Positions 45,312 to 54,460 of a stretch of DNA of 64,000 nucleotides are shown here, one piece after another (positions within the stretch are counted from its first letter, which is position 1; each line of letters starts with the position of its first letter). Location of the stretch: positions 248,932-312,931 of the forward strand of contig NZ_AYSJ01000014.1 of assembly GCF_000517265.1 (NCBI RefSeq), read 5' to 3'. This DNA comes from Photorhabdus khanii NC19 (GTDB lineage: Bacteria; Pseudomonadota; Gammaproteobacteria; Enterobacterales; Enterobacteriaceae). The notes below the pieces were generated by a model that worked only from the letters and a program-made list of their open reading frames with translations, was not told the origin of the DNA and ran no database searches. The position numbers and the translations under genes are program-made.

Positions 45312-46907
45312 ATGCTCTCAGTTAATATGAAAAGTGCCGTTTGCGATTGTAAAATCCCGGACCCCTGTATTCATAAATTAACCTTAAAAGTCGGTAAACG
45401 GGTTTTTATTTATAACCAGATTGAACCGATAGGGGATATTTGGGTGGTTGATGAAGCCGACGGTATTCCCGTGACGATTTCCCTGGTGGGAAAACGGTGT
45501 GTATCTGATAATCCACACTGCCCGAAAGCGATTTTTTATAGCCCGGATAATCCGATGTTTCAGTTTCATGAATTGGCTAAAAATCCGATAAAGGGGCCGG
45601 GTACCGAGGATGAAATCTGTTTTTCCCGCCACACCATACCGGTCGATCCGATAGAACATGATCCGCTGGGCTTTATTGCATCGTCACTGTTTCAGCAGGG
45701 GGAGCTGAGTCATTTGCCCCATACCGATTATATTCTTGAACTGACGCAATGCTACGGTCAGCCTTTTGTCACGCGCTCATTCCCATTGGCGGACAATAAG
45801 GTGAAGGCGTTGTTACTGGGCCCGGTCGATGCGCTTTACACGACAATTCATGTTTTGCCGCAATATGAATGGACGCTGGATATGACGATAGGGGCGGAGC
45901 AGGCAGTCCGGGAAAGAAGTGTGGCGGAAAGAAAAGAGGAGGCGCTTACAGCGAGGAAACAAGTCAATCCGCAGGCGAAAAGGCCGGGTGAAAACTGGCA
46001 TAAACGCACCGCCGGTTATGAATTAACGGATACGTTAACTATCGAAGGGCGTTTTGCTTACACCCTGGGCCCCTATTCCCGCACCTTTACGCATGAGTTG
46101 GAAGAGGAATTTAAAACAAAACGCAAGAAACTGGGGTTAGTGAATAAAGGGCTTCAGGCGGTTGATACGCTGCAAAAACTGTTTTCCAGTGAAGGCAGCC
46201 AGGAAATAAAACTGCTGGAAATGGAAATCCAGACGCCGGAAATAAAATTAAGCGGCGGCAGTAAACTGGTGAATGCCACGCATGGCAATGAGGCGTATTT
46301 TGAGCAGGCGATTTCGGTGGAATTAGCGCCGCTGATTGGGATGAAATTGCGGCTGGATTTAATTCAGGCATTTGCCACGGAATTCGGTGTTGAGAAGTTA
46401 ATAGCCTTAATTCGTGAGCAGGGATTAAAAGGAAAGGCGGCGGTAGACGAAGGGCGGGACGGCGCTTATCTGGGGGCGCAATTAGATATGGTACTGGAAG
46501 GGGCGTTAAACCTGTCGTTTAAATATGCCAGCAATGAAGAGCGGGAGATGGAATTCCAGTTGGGGGATATGGTCAAAGGTACGTTGGCGATTAGTGCGGA
46601 AACGAATATTCAGGCGGGCTTTAAATATTATCTGGTGGAAGGGTATTTTAAAGCCGGTGCAGATATTGAAGCGGAAGGGTGTTTTGAATTGGATAAGCAG
46701 GATAACGGGTTATATCTGGTGTTTTTCCATGAGGGGATTGTTGCCAGTTATTATGTGGAGTATGGGGTGGGCGTAGCACCATCTGAAAATAATGGTAAGT
46801 CTATCGGATCAGGAAGCAATGTGGATAATAAGAAACAAAAAAAATGGGAGATATATCCTAAACTGCCAAAAGAAAAATCGACATACAAACTGAGGCTATC
46901 GCAATGA
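45312..46907 (+). CDS. Putative T6SS effector, family not recognised
   Basis: 531 residues. The first 146 residues contain a Cys-rich start (VCDCKIPDPCIHKL) and a mixed alpha/beta domain that is duplicated at 47895; I take it as a delivery domain. A charged helical linker (about 195-230, ERKEEALTARKQ) follows. The C-terminal half (about 245-510) is rich in alternating hydrophobic beta-strand patterns (GTLAISAETNIQAGFKYYL, GYFKAGADIEAEGCFEL), which could form a barrel or a pore. No known catalytic motif is visible. The order vgrG, DUF4123, PAAR, this gene, and a 4-base overlap with a secreted small protein support an effector-immunity pair. Confidence 0.6.
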   Translation: MLSVNMKSAVCDCKIPDPCIHKLTLKVGKRVFIYNQIEPIGDIWVVDEADGIPVTISLVGKRCVSDNPHCPKAIFYSPDNPMFQFHELAKNPIKGPGTEDEICFSRHTIPVDPIEHDPLGFIASSLFQQGELSHLPHTDYILELTQCYGQPFVTRSFPLADNKVKALLLGPVDALYTTIHVLPQYEWTLDMTIGAEQAVRERSVAERKEEALTARKQVNPQAKRPGENWHKRTAGYELTDTLTIEGRFAYTLGPYSRTFTHELEEEFKTKRKKLGLVNKGLQAVDTLQKLFSSEGSQEIKLLEMEIQTPEIKLSGGSKLVNATHGNEAYFEQAISVELAPLIGMKLRLDLIQAFATEFGVEKLIALIREQGLKGKAAVDEGRDGAYLGAQLDMVLEGALNLSFKYASNEEREMEFQLGDMVKGTLAISAETNIQAGFKYYLVEGYFKAGADIEAEGCFELDKQDNGLYLVFFHEGIVASYYVEYGVGVAPSENNGKSIGSGSNVDNKKQKKWEIYPKLPKEKSTYKLRLSQ

Positions 46908-47824
46908 ATAAAGTTATTTTGTTTTTTATGGCCTTATTTTCATTATCAACCTATGGGAAGAATACGATGGATAAAGTTAAATATATTACTTATTTAGAAA
47001 CAAATCAGGCATTTTGTGTACTGACAGTCAATGGGATCTACACTTTAAGTAATCTGGGCTCGATCAGCGGTACTATATCAACTGGCTACAATGTTGCAGT
47101 GATATTGCAAAACGGTAAGAACGTTATCAGTCTTGATATGGGGCCATTAAGTGCCCGGGATGATAAGTATATTTATAAAGAAAAAGATGCGAAATGCAAG
47201 GTCCGATTGGTGAGGGCGACTCCCTATGATTCTGATGAAATTACTAATATTGTCACCAAGGTAGTAGATAAAGATGGAATATTAAAACCTAATAGCATGC
47301 AGTCTGTTAATTTTAATATTGATACTGAGCAATCCAGTAGAATTACGACGAAAGAATATCCGGATAAATTTTATTATCATACGGAACGGACAGTGACATT
47401 AAATGATCTGCCTGTCTGGGCCTGGACGACGGCTACGCCTTTGCCGGAAACGGAAACAAGCACGGAATTGGTTAAAAAAGCCTATGAAGATATCTGGAAA
47501 ATAATGAAAAATAAAGATTCGGGGGCTTTACAACATGCCGCCAAAATAATGTTGTATGAGCATGCGCAGGCTAATGACAGTACGGAACAAAGTTATTTTG
47601 ATTCTTTAGACTTTGGGAGAAATTTTGATGACGGTTATCAGGCTATACCGATAGACTGGAGAAAATATAAGTTAGTGCGTTATCTGGGGGGGCGGTTATT
47701 CCGTTTTGAAATTGAAGATAGTAATAATTCGCCATTGTTAATTAGAGATAAAAATGGTGAAAACGGTCGTACATTTAGCCCCTATTTTTCTTTAATCAAT
47801 GGAAAAGTGGTTATTTCAAGATAA
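46904..47824 (+). CDS. Periplasmic protein, putative immunity partner
   Basis: 306 residues with a signal peptide (MNKVILFFMALFSLSTYG, cut near residue 19) and no lipobox. The ATG overlaps the effector stop by 4 bases (ATGA), which indicates coupled translation. The body is mixed alpha/beta, ending in a beta-rich part (LGGRLFRFEIEDS, FSPYFSLINGKVVIS). No family is recognised. A periplasmic location would fit protection against a membrane- or periplasm-acting toxin (inference). Confidence 0.6.
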   Translation: MNKVILFFMALFSLSTYGKNTMDKVKYITYLETNQAFCVLTVNGIYTLSNLGSISGTISTGYNVAVILQNGKNVISLDMGPLSARDDKYIYKEKDAKCKVRLVRATPYDSDEITNIVTKVVDKDGILKPNSMQSVNFNIDTEQSSRITTKEYPDKFYYHTERTVTLNDLPVWAWTTATPLPETETSTELVKKAYEDIWKIMKNKDSGALQHAAKIMLYEHAQANDSTEQSYFDSLDFGRNFDDGYQAIPIDWRKYKLVRYLGGRLFRFEIEDSNNSPLLIRDKNGENGRTFSPYFSLINGKVVISR

Positions 47825-47894
47825 CTATGGCCTTTTTAAAATAACTCAGTATTAACTGTTTCCGGCAGTTAATACTGAGAGGTAAGGAAAAACT

Positions 47895-48335
47895 ATGCTT
47901 TCAGTTAACATGAAAAGTGCCGTTTGCGATTGTAAAATCCCGGACCCCTGTATTCATAAATTAACCTTAAAAGTCGGTAAACGGGTTTTTATTTATAACC
48001 AGATTGAACCGATAGGGGATATTTGGGTGGTTGATGAAGCCGACGGTATTCCCGTGACGATTTCCCTGGTGGGAAAACGGTGTATGTCTGACAATCCACA
48101 CTGCCCGAAAGCGATTTTTTATAGCCCGGATAATCCGGTGTTTCAGTTTCATGAATTGGCTAAAAATCCGATAAAGGGGCCGGGTACCGAGGATGAAATC
48201 TGTTTTTCCCGCCACACCATACCGGTCGATCCGATAGAACATGATCCGCTGGGCTTTATTGCATCGTCACTGTTTCAGCCAGGGGATCTGAATCATTTGC
48301 CCCATACCGATTATATTCTTGAGCTGACGCAATAA
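47895..48335 (+). pseudogene. Truncated duplicate of the effector N-terminus
   Basis: A 146-residue frame that copies residues 1-146 of the effector at 45312 with only five substitutions (V to M, M to V, Q to P, E to D, S to N). It ends with TAA where the full gene continues (CTGACGCAA then TAA instead of TGC). The ribosome binding site AAGGAAAAA is copied too. It has no C-terminal toxin part. It is either a remnant of a second effector or a reserve head for recombination; a free delivery domain is also possible. Confidence 0.75.
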
Positions 48336-48458
48336 TTGTCATCGGCTTTATTCTCTGATTTTGGTATTTTATTTTGCGATAATTATCAGGACATAAATAA
48401 AGCCTTTTTTCTATCTAAAATAACAGGTTGGCGCTAAATATCCTGTTTATGAACGAAT

Positions 48459-48659
48459 GCTAATCATATCTACTTTTTATCTTTACTGTCGCTGTTTTAC
48501 CAGCAGTTTTAATAAATCACCATCCTTTATTTTGTCTTCATAAATCAACAAGTAAATAGCTTGATGATGTAAAAATATCCCTTTCTATTTTTTTCAATAA
48601 TCAATCCTTTTTTCAGAGCTTAAATCCTGCCAGATTAACCATTTTATCTCTTTTTTATT
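48459..48659 (+). repeat. Direct repeat copy 1 (about 201 bp)
   Basis: Starts GCTAATCATATC and ends near CCATTTTATCTCTTTTTTATT. It matches 49137-49337 nearly without gaps, with scattered substitutions. The last 50 bases (ATCCTTTTTTCAGAGCTTAA, then ATCCTGCCAGATTAACCATT) are identical in both copies. Confidence 0.88.
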
Positions 48660-48784
48660 GCGTTATTTTTACGATTTTCTTCATAAAATAACCAGTGGGA
48701 AAGCACCTTAATCCCCATCTATTTGGGTAATATTGTTTTACATGCAGATTTATTTTCAACTCACTATTAATGGTTAATGATTTC

Positions 48785-48897
48785 CGATTAAATGCTATTA
48801 ACTCTCCTTATGAAATATTTTACCAAGTTAAATCTGCCCTTGATATAAAAATTTAATACTTCTGTATTTGCACTTTTAAATGATTATGGCAGGTTAG
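48785..48897 (+). repeat. Inverted repeat arm 1
   Basis: Its reverse complement resembles 49419-49532. The best part is 48826-48897: the reverse complement starts TAACCTGCCATAATCATTTA and continues to GGCAGATTTAA; a second matching block is GGAGAGTTAAT.GCATTT. Confidence 0.8.
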
Positions 48898-49136
48898 GTA
48901 AATGTAAAATAAATGAAGTATAAAACCGCTGATAAATAAATTAATATGGCAGGAAGAAAGTTAAATCCTACCTTGGGTTTTATGACAGGTAGGTTTTAAT
49001 CTGTTATTAAAAGTCATTCTTTTAATTTATGGTTTTAATCGGTATAACGTTTTTACCGTTGTTTTTACCATTTTTAATACCTGATTTTTGTGAAGTTTAA
49101 TCATCATCGGTTATTGTATTTTACCTTTTAATCAAC

Positions 49137-49337
49137 GCTAATCATATCCGATTTTTATCTTTATTGACGCTGTTTTACCCGCAATTTTAATAAATCACCC
49201 CCTTTATTTTGTCTTCATAAATCAGCCAGTAAATAGCCTGATGAGATAAAAATATCCCTTTCTGTTTTTTCCAATAATCAATCCTTTTTTCAGAGCTTAA
49301 ATCCTGCCAGATTAACCATTTTATCCCTTTTTTTATT
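49137..49337 (+). repeat. Direct repeat copy 2 (about 201 bp)
   Basis: Second copy of 48459-48659, 678 bases downstream in the same orientation. Copies differ by substitutions but keep the same length, so the duplication is not brand new. Confidence 0.88.
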
Positions 49338-49418
49338 TCTTTTCAGATCCCTGCTAATGGTTAATGGATTTCGATTAAGTGATTCAACAATGAAGCGTGA
49401 TGAACATGTTTAACCTGC

Positions 49419-49532
49419 CATAATCATTTAAAAATGAGAATACAGAGGTATTAAATTTTTATATCAAGGACAGATTTAATTCAATAAATGCAACTTTTTA
49501 AAAGGAGAGTTAATTGCATTTACTCTACGAAT
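49419..49532 (-). repeat. Inverted repeat arm 2
   Basis: Reverse-complement partner of 48785-48897. It contains TAACCTGCCATAATCATTTA and TATTAAATTTTTATATCAAG, shared exactly with the partner. The arms enclose the second direct repeat copy. Confidence 0.8.
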
Positions 49533-49547
49533 CCAAGATCTTCTAAT

Positions 49548-49955
49548 TTAGAGAATTGCTCCATTAACGGCTGACCAATGATAAGGTTGCAATTCACGTA
49601 TTGTTTTAAATAATAACGCGTTTTTATCATTAGTCACAGCCACTTTAACTGAACCGCCCCAATGAACCAAACGTTCTTGACATATTCCGCAGGGTGTCAA
49701 AATGATATATTCACAATCGGCATCCTCACGACAGAGACATAAGGAGTGTGTGACCGCTTCATTAAGTTTATGTGCCTCCAAATAGGCACCGACTTCCATA
49801 CAAAGGGATAACGCGTCATTTTTGGTATCAGGCGCAATACTGGTTAAAATCTTACCCGATTCTGTCCGTACTGCGGCTGCGCCACCCCATCCCTTTGGAT
49901 ATCGTTTTTCAATTAAGCTAATCGCGGCGTTATATAACTCTTGTTCTATATTCAT
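49548..49955 (-). CDS. Cytidine/blasticidin-S deaminase-like protein
   Basis: A 135-residue zinc-dependent deaminase fold. The catalytic signature is split as usual: Cys52-Met-Glu54 (CME, with Glu as proton shuttle) and PCGIC with Cys89 and Cys92. The order and spacing fit the cytidine deaminase superfamily. LTPCGICQERLVHW and the later VTNDKNALLFKTIRELQPYHW (in parts) recall small blasticidin-S-deaminase-type enzymes more than housekeeping Cdd. The substrate may be cytidine, a nucleoside antibiotic or a nucleic acid (undecided). AGGAGC precedes the ATG. It is a lone gene between the VgrG island and fliR. Confidence 0.78.
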   Translation of the reverse strand: MNIEQELYNAAISLIEKRYPKGWGGAAAVRTESGKILTSIAPDTKNDALSLCMEVGAYLEAHKLNEAVTHSLCLCREDADCEYIILTPCGICQERLVHWGGSVKVAVTNDKNALLFKTIRELQPYHWSAVNGAIL

Positions 49956-50075
49956 TAATTTACTGCTCCTGAACCATTAACCTATTTTATTTTTCTGTTT
50001 TAATAACACCGTTGGAAATAAAATTTTACAGTATTAAATAATAGGATTTATACAGTATATAATACTTATAGTTTT

Positions 50076-50858
50076 TTAAATAACCATGCCACTGATAATT
50101 ATCGCCAGCCGATTAAACAATTCACTGAACAGACGCTCAGAAAATGGCGCCAGCATGGGGATTAAAAGTGTCAGTACCAGGATACCGGTAGTGAGCGTTA
50201 GCGGAAAACCAACCACAAAGATGGAGAGTTGTGGTGTCATACGGTTTAAGATCCCCAATGAGAAATTCAGCGTTAATAGCAGAGTGATTAATGGTAGAGC
50301 CAGCATCATGCCGTTGATAAATATCATGCTGGCGCTTTGTGCCAAGAGCCAAAATCCTTGAGCACTGAGTTGCAATGGCTGTACTGGTATAACCTGGAAT
50401 GTATCCGCCAGAACGGATAATAGCCACAGATGGCCGTCAAAAGCCAGAAATAGCAGTAAAGTCAAAAGGTTAAAGATACGCGCCAGAATGGGCATATTAG
50501 GGCCGCCGGAAGGGTCAAAAAAGGTGGCGAATGAGAGGCCCATTTGTAAGCCAATGATTTCACCTGCATGACGCACTGCGGCAAAAGCTATTTGCATGGT
50601 CAGGCCGAGTGATGCGCCAATCAGGATTTGCTGGATAATCACCCAAAATCCGGCGACAGAGAAAATAGGCACTTGCGCAGGTTGCAGGTTTGGCATTAAG
50701 AGCAGCGTTACCATCACTGCTAACCCGATCCGAACTTTTTTAGGGGCCTGTTTTTCACTGAATAATGGCGCGGTACTGAACAGCGCAAGGACCCGGACCA
50801 GCGGCCAGAAAAATTCACTGATAAACTGGATCAGCATTTCACTGTCAAAAGAGATCAT
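50076..50858 (-). CDS. fliR: Flagellar export gate protein FliR
   Basis: Inner-membrane part of the export gate with FliP and FliQ. The 260 residues (261 in E. coli) have about six hydrophobic segments. FliR motifs include APLFSEKQAPKKVRIGLAV, GLQMGLSFATFFDPSGG (parts), and the C-terminal NRMTPQLSIFVVGFPLT. Last gene of the fliE-opposed - strand operon fliF to fliR, 2 bases after fliQ. Confidence 0.97.
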   Translation of the reverse strand: MISFDSEMLIQFISEFFWPLVRVLALFSTAPLFSEKQAPKKVRIGLAVMVTLLLMPNLQPAQVPIFSVAGFWVIIQQILIGASLGLTMQIAFAAVRHAGEIIGLQMGLSFATFFDPSGGPNMPILARIFNLLTLLLFLAFDGHLWLLSVLADTFQVIPVQPLQLSAQGFWLLAQSASMIFINGMMLALPLITLLLTLNFSLGILNRMTPQLSIFVVGFPLTLTTGILVLTLLIPMLAPFSERLFSELFNRLAIIISGMVI

Positions 50859-50860
50859 AA

Positions 50861-51130
50861 TCAGCCGATTATCACGGGTATGCTGCTGTAGAGTCCACGC
50901 ATGTAGTCCAAAAATAGATTCAGCATCCAGGGACCCGCGATAACTGTAGTGACAAATACCGCCAGAATTTTGGGGATAAATGACAGCGTCATTTCGTTAA
51001 CCTGTGTCGCGGCTTGTAATAAGCTGACAATTAAACCGCATAATAAAGCAGATAAAAGCAGCGGTGCAGCCAGCGCCAGTGCGATTTTCATTGCTTCTGT
51101 ACCCAGTGCCATTACCGATTCAGGAGTCAT
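50861..51130 (-). CDS. fliQ: Flagellar export gate protein FliQ
   Basis: A small export-gate subunit. The 89 residues equal the E. coli length: two membrane helices (about 13-38 and 50-75) joined by the conserved LQAATQVNEMTLSFIPKI loop. It lies between fliP and fliR with short spacers. Confidence 0.98.
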   Translation of the reverse strand: MTPESVMALGTEAMKIALALAAPLLLSALLCGLIVSLLQAATQVNEMTLSFIPKILAVFVTTVIAGPWMLNLFLDYMRGLYSSIPVIIG

Positions 51131-51150
51131 AATGTTTGTCTCTTTTCAGG

Positions 51151-51930
51151 TCAACCGTAGAAACTTTGTGCCAAAGAACCCAGCAATAATTGCCAACCAT
51201 CAACCAATACAAACAACATAAGTTTAAAGGGCAATGAGATTGTCGCGGGTGGCACCATCATCATTCCCAGCGCCATCAAAACGCTGGCGACCACCAAGTC
51301 GATAATCAGAAAGGGGATGAACAGGGTAAAACCAATCTGGAACGCGGTTTTTAGCTCACTGGTAATAAATGCCGGCATCAATACCCGCATAGGAACTGAC
51401 TCTGCTGTTTCAAAAGGGGGTTGGTCAGCAAGGCGGGCAAACAATGCTAAATCGTTTTCCCGTGTCTGACGTAACATAAATTGCCGTAATGGCTTGGCGC
51501 CATTTTCTAAAGCGGTTTCCAGGCTGATTTTATCTTCACTGAAAGGCAGATAAGCATCCTGATAAACTTTATCGAAAACCGGCGACATAATAAAAAAGGT
51601 CATAAATAGTGTCAGCCCCAGTAAAACCTGATTGGGCGGAGCCGATGGGGTGCCTAATGCATTACGCAGTAAACCCAACACAATAATAATGCGGGTAAAA
51701 CTGGTCATCATGAGTAAAGCCGCAGGAATGAAACCCAGCGCGGTAATAAACACTAATGTTTGAACCGGCAGGGACCAGCTTTGTCCGCCATTAGCCAGCG
51801 GTTGGCTGATAATCCCCGGCAGCTGTGCCGCGACATCCATGGGTAAAATCAGCGCAGTGAGTGCCATTGCCAGGCGGCATGATAATGGGAATTTATTGCC
51901 TGTCATAAAGAAAGAACTACTTTTTTTCAT
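51151..51930 (-). CDS. fliP: Flagellar export gate protein FliP
   Basis: The core pentamer subunit of the export channel. The 259 residues (245 in E. coli) have a cleavable signal peptide (about 1-35), then four membrane segments. Conserved motifs are [34 protein letters not shown] and [20 protein letters not shown] (last shown in full at 20). The start overlaps the fliO end by 14 bases. Confidence 0.97.
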   Translation of the reverse strand: MKKSSSFFMTGNKFPLSCRLAMALTALILPMDVAAQLPGIISQPLANGGQSWSLPVQTLVFITALGFIPAALLMMTSFTRIIIVLGLLRNALGTPSAPPNQVLLGLTLFMTFFIMSPVFDKVYQDAYLPFSEDKISLETALENGAKPLRQFMLRQTRENDLALFARLADQPPFETAESVPMRVLMPAFITSELKTAFQIGFTLFIPFLIIDLVVASVLMALGMMMVPPATISLPFKLMLFVLVDGWQLLLGSLAQSFYG

Positions 51931-52369
51931 CGGCCTTGCCTTGTCGCATCAGGGTATTTTTGAGAATCTGACCAAACAGTGCCGGTTTTATGGGGTGTCC
52001 TTCGGGGTTATCACCGTTGGATTCAGGTATTGGCATCTGATGTAACAAATTAATCTGCTGGGCAGTAACACCTAATACTAACCAGTCATTTTCGACCTCC
52101 ACAATGACGACACGTTCACGTTGCCCAAGTGAACAACTGGCTTTGATACTGAGTTGTTGCTGTGTTTTTCCTTTGCCGGAAACCAGCCCCATACGGCGTA
52201 TCAGCCAGGTGAGGGTGAAAATCAATAGCAGGACACCCGCCAATGCACTGCTGATCTGCATCAGTGTCTGACCGGCGGGAATTGGCGCAGAAGTGGCTAC
52301 CTGAGCAACCGCTTGGGTTTGCGCGACAGGTTCTGCCGCGCCATGATGAAGAGAAGGCTGGAAAGCCAT
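51917..52369 (-). CDS. fliO: Flagellar export assembly protein FliO
   Basis: A membrane protein that helps FliP assemble. The 150 residues (121 in E. coli) have one membrane helix (about 38-60, [19 protein letters not shown]) and a short cytoplasmic domain with [20 protein letters not shown]. It starts 1 base after fliN and overlaps fliP. Confidence 0.93.
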   Translation of the reverse strand: MAFQPSLHHGAAEPVAQTQAVAQVATSAPIPAGQTLMQISSALAGVLLLIFTLTWLIRRMGLVSGKGKTQQQLSIKASCSLGQRERVVIVEVENDWLVLGVTAQQINLLHQMPIPESNGDNPEGHPIKPALFGQILKNTLMRQGKADEKK

Positions 52370-52370
52370 A

Positions 52371-52790
52371 TTAGCGACTCAAGCGACGCATACGTTCGGA
52401 AGGGGTGATGATATCGGTGATACGGATGCCGTATTTATCCGATACAACCACAACTTCACCCTGCGCAATCAGGTAGCCATTGATTAAAATATCTAACGGT
52501 TCCCCGGCAAGGCCATCAAGAGAGACAACGGAGCCTTGAGACAATCTCAGCAGTTGTTTGATCGTCATTTTTGTCCGGCCCAGTTCGACGGATAATTTGA
52601 CCGGAATATCCAGAATCAGGTCGATATCCGATAAATGAGCCAGTGCATCCTGAGGCTCCAGAGATTCAAATATTGCCGCGCTGCTGTCAGAGGTTTGTTG
52701 TTGCGCGGCCTGTTGTTCCAGCGCTTCTGCCCACATATCTTCGGCAGACCCGGTTGAAGCGGTATCTGTGGGTTGTTTAGCGTCACTCAT
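52371..52790 (-). CDS. fliN: Flagellar motor switch protein FliN
   Basis: A C-ring subunit that binds CheY-P with FliM and docks FliH. The 139 residues (137 in E. coli) start at the ATG at 52790 behind GAGGAACAG; a longer frame to 52814 is less likely. The SpoA domain has VELGRTKMTIKQLLRLSQG and LIAQGEVVVVSDKYGIRI. It overlaps the fliM end by 8 bases. Confidence 0.97.
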   Translation of the reverse strand: MSDAKQPTDTASTGSAEDMWAEALEQQAAQQQTSDSSAAIFESLEPQDALAHLSDIDLILDIPVKLSVELGRTKMTIKQLLRLSQGSVVSLDGLAGEPLDILINGYLIAQGEVVVVSDKYGIRITDIITPSERMRRLSR

Positions 52791-53787
52791 TGGGCTGTTC
52801 CTCATCCAGAGCATTTAAAACAGGGTTAATAAGATGTTCGACACGCAGGGCGTATTGCCCGTTTAATGTTCCGTATTGACTGGTGAGCACCGGCACACCA
52901 TCGACGTGAACGATCAAGCGTTCGGGTTTATCAATAGGTAATATATCGCCCGGCTGAAGTTGCAGAATTTTTGATAGCCTCAGCGGGATGTCAACAAAGT
53001 TGGCGACCAGCTCCAGTTCTGAATGCTGAACCTGTTTTACCAGGCTTTCCCGCCACAGACTGTCTTCTTGGCGGACATTTTCCAATGGTGGATTGGTCAG
53101 GCGTTCCCGCAGGGGTTCGATCATGGCAAACGGAATACAGATGTTAAACTCACCACTCAACGCGCCAATTTCCACCTGAAACGGTGTCGTAACTACAATA
53201 TCGTTCGGTGATGTCGTGATGTTGGTGAATTTCACCTGCATTTCAGAGCGGATATATTCCACTTCAATTTTGAAAATGGAATCCCAGGCATCACGGTAGG
53301 AATCCAGCGCCATACGTAACATCCGGTTAATCACCCGTTGTTCCGTATTGGTGAATTCACGGCCTTCTACTTTGGTCGGGAAACGTCCATCACCACCAAA
53401 CAGGTTATCTACCGCGATGTAAACCAGGCTGGGGGCAAATGCAAACAGTGCGGTTCCTCTCAACGGTTTCAGATGAACCAGGTTAAGGTTGGTCGGCACT
53501 GCCAGATTACGGGCAAATTCATGATAAGGCTGAATTTTTATTGCACCGACAGTAATATCAGGACTACGGCGGAGCATGTTAAACAACCCCATCCTGAAAT
53601 GACGGGCAAAGCGTTCGTTAATAATTTCCAGTGCTTGCAGACGTTCCCGAACAACACGGCGTTGGGTATTGGGATCGTAAGGGCGAACCTCGTTTTCCCC
53701 GGACGCGGTGTTTTCTGCGTCGTCACTGGCACTGTCGCCATTGAGCAGAGCATCAATCTCGGCTTGTGAAAGAATATTGTCACTCAT
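52783..53787 (-). CDS. fliM: Flagellar motor switch protein FliM
   Basis: The C-ring protein that receives CheY-P. The 334 residues equal E. coli. The N-terminal ILSQAEIDALLNGD is the CheY-P-binding segment. The middle domain contacts FliG (FNMLRRSPDITVG, LNLVHLKPLRGTAL), and the C-terminal SpoA domain has VGDIL-like LQPGDILPIDKPERLIVHVDG. It follows fliL by 5 bases. Confidence 0.98.
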   Translation of the reverse strand: MSDNILSQAEIDALLNGDSASDDAENTASGENEVRPYDPNTQRRVVRERLQALEIINERFARHFRMGLFNMLRRSPDITVGAIKIQPYHEFARNLAVPTNLNLVHLKPLRGTALFAFAPSLVYIAVDNLFGGDGRFPTKVEGREFTNTEQRVINRMLRMALDSYRDAWDSIFKIEVEYIRSEMQVKFTNITTSPNDIVVTTPFQVEIGALSGEFNICIPFAMIEPLRERLTNPPLENVRQEDSLWRESLVKQVQHSELELVANFVDIPLRLSKILQLQPGDILPIDKPERLIVHVDGVPVLTSQYGTLNGQYALRVEHLINPVLNALDEEQPNE

Positions 53788-53792
53788 GGTGA

Positions 53793-54269
53793 TTATCGCA
53801 GAATAAACGTGGTAAACAGCACATCGGTGATGACCTGATCCGGCTCACCGGGTACCAATGTTGGACGCAGCGTTTGCTTGATATCGTCCATCAGACGCAA
53901 TTTGCCGCTGTCGTGAGCCAGATCCGCTGATTTCTGGCGTGATAGTAATAACAACATACGGCTACGAACTTCCGGCAGATACTCATGGAAGCGCTTGCGG
54001 GTTTTTTCATCGGTTAAACGTAAGGTCACGCCGATATAGAGCACACGGTCAAAGTGATCTTCATTGTCAATCAGATTGACGGTGAAAGGTTCCAGAGTCA
54101 TAAATACAGGGACTTCTATGATTCGGGGTGCTTTAGAGTTACTCTCTTTTGCCTGCTTAAATGTCCACCAACTGTATCCTCCGATGGCGGCACCGATAAC
54201 GGCAATCAGTACTAACAGTATCATCCAAAATGGATTTTTGCGTTTACGCTCGTAGCTATAGTCAGACAT
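53793..54269 (-). CDS. fliL: Flagellar basal body-associated protein FliL
   Basis: A single-pass inner-membrane protein near the stator that supports motor torque. From the ATG at 54269 it has 158 residues (154 in E. coli): a short basic N-terminus (SDYSYERKRKN), a TM helix (about 15-38) and a periplasmic domain with PFTVNLIDNEDHFDRVLYI. An upstream ATG at 54341 would add 24 residues not seen in the family. AGGAA lies 13 bases before the chosen start. Confidence 0.95.
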   Translation of the reverse strand: MSDYSYERKRKNPFWMILLVLIAVIGAAIGGYSWWTFKQAKESNSKAPRIIEVPVFMTLEPFTVNLIDNEDHFDRVLYIGVTLRLTDEKTRKRFHEYLPEVRSRMLLLLSRQKSADLAHDSGKLRLMDDIKQTLRPTLVPGEPDQVITDVLFTTFILR

Positions 54270-54460
54270 GGACAGACAAGTTCCTGTTTTCGTTGCGGAC
54301 AAGTGTCCACTCATTCCGTGGCGGACCTGCTTATCCATCAATATCGATAATAATTATCCCGCGTATTTCCGCTGGCAATAGCCGGAACAAACGGAGAAAA
54401 AACCACTAACTCATTCGTTTGTTGTGAGTCTTGTTTACTACGGATAAATACTTTCCATTA

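Larger units (their letters stand above)
48336..49547. other. 1.2-kb non-coding region made of direct and inverted repeats
   Basis: AT-rich, with no credible gene. It holds a 201-bp direct repeat (48459-48659 and 49137-49337) and a pair of inverted repeats (about 48785-48897 and 49419-49532). It lies between the truncated effector copy and the deaminase gene. Part of it resembles the gap at 21.8 kb. Confidence 0.75.

Noticed and set aside
47967..48242. 91-codon - strand frame that also appears opposite the effector gene
   Set aside because: It recurs only because the sense strand is duplicated; it is an antisense shadow.
48336..49547. CRISPR array as explanation of the repeats
   Set aside because: Units are about 200 and 113 bp, only two copies each and partly inverted; no short repeat-spacer pattern.
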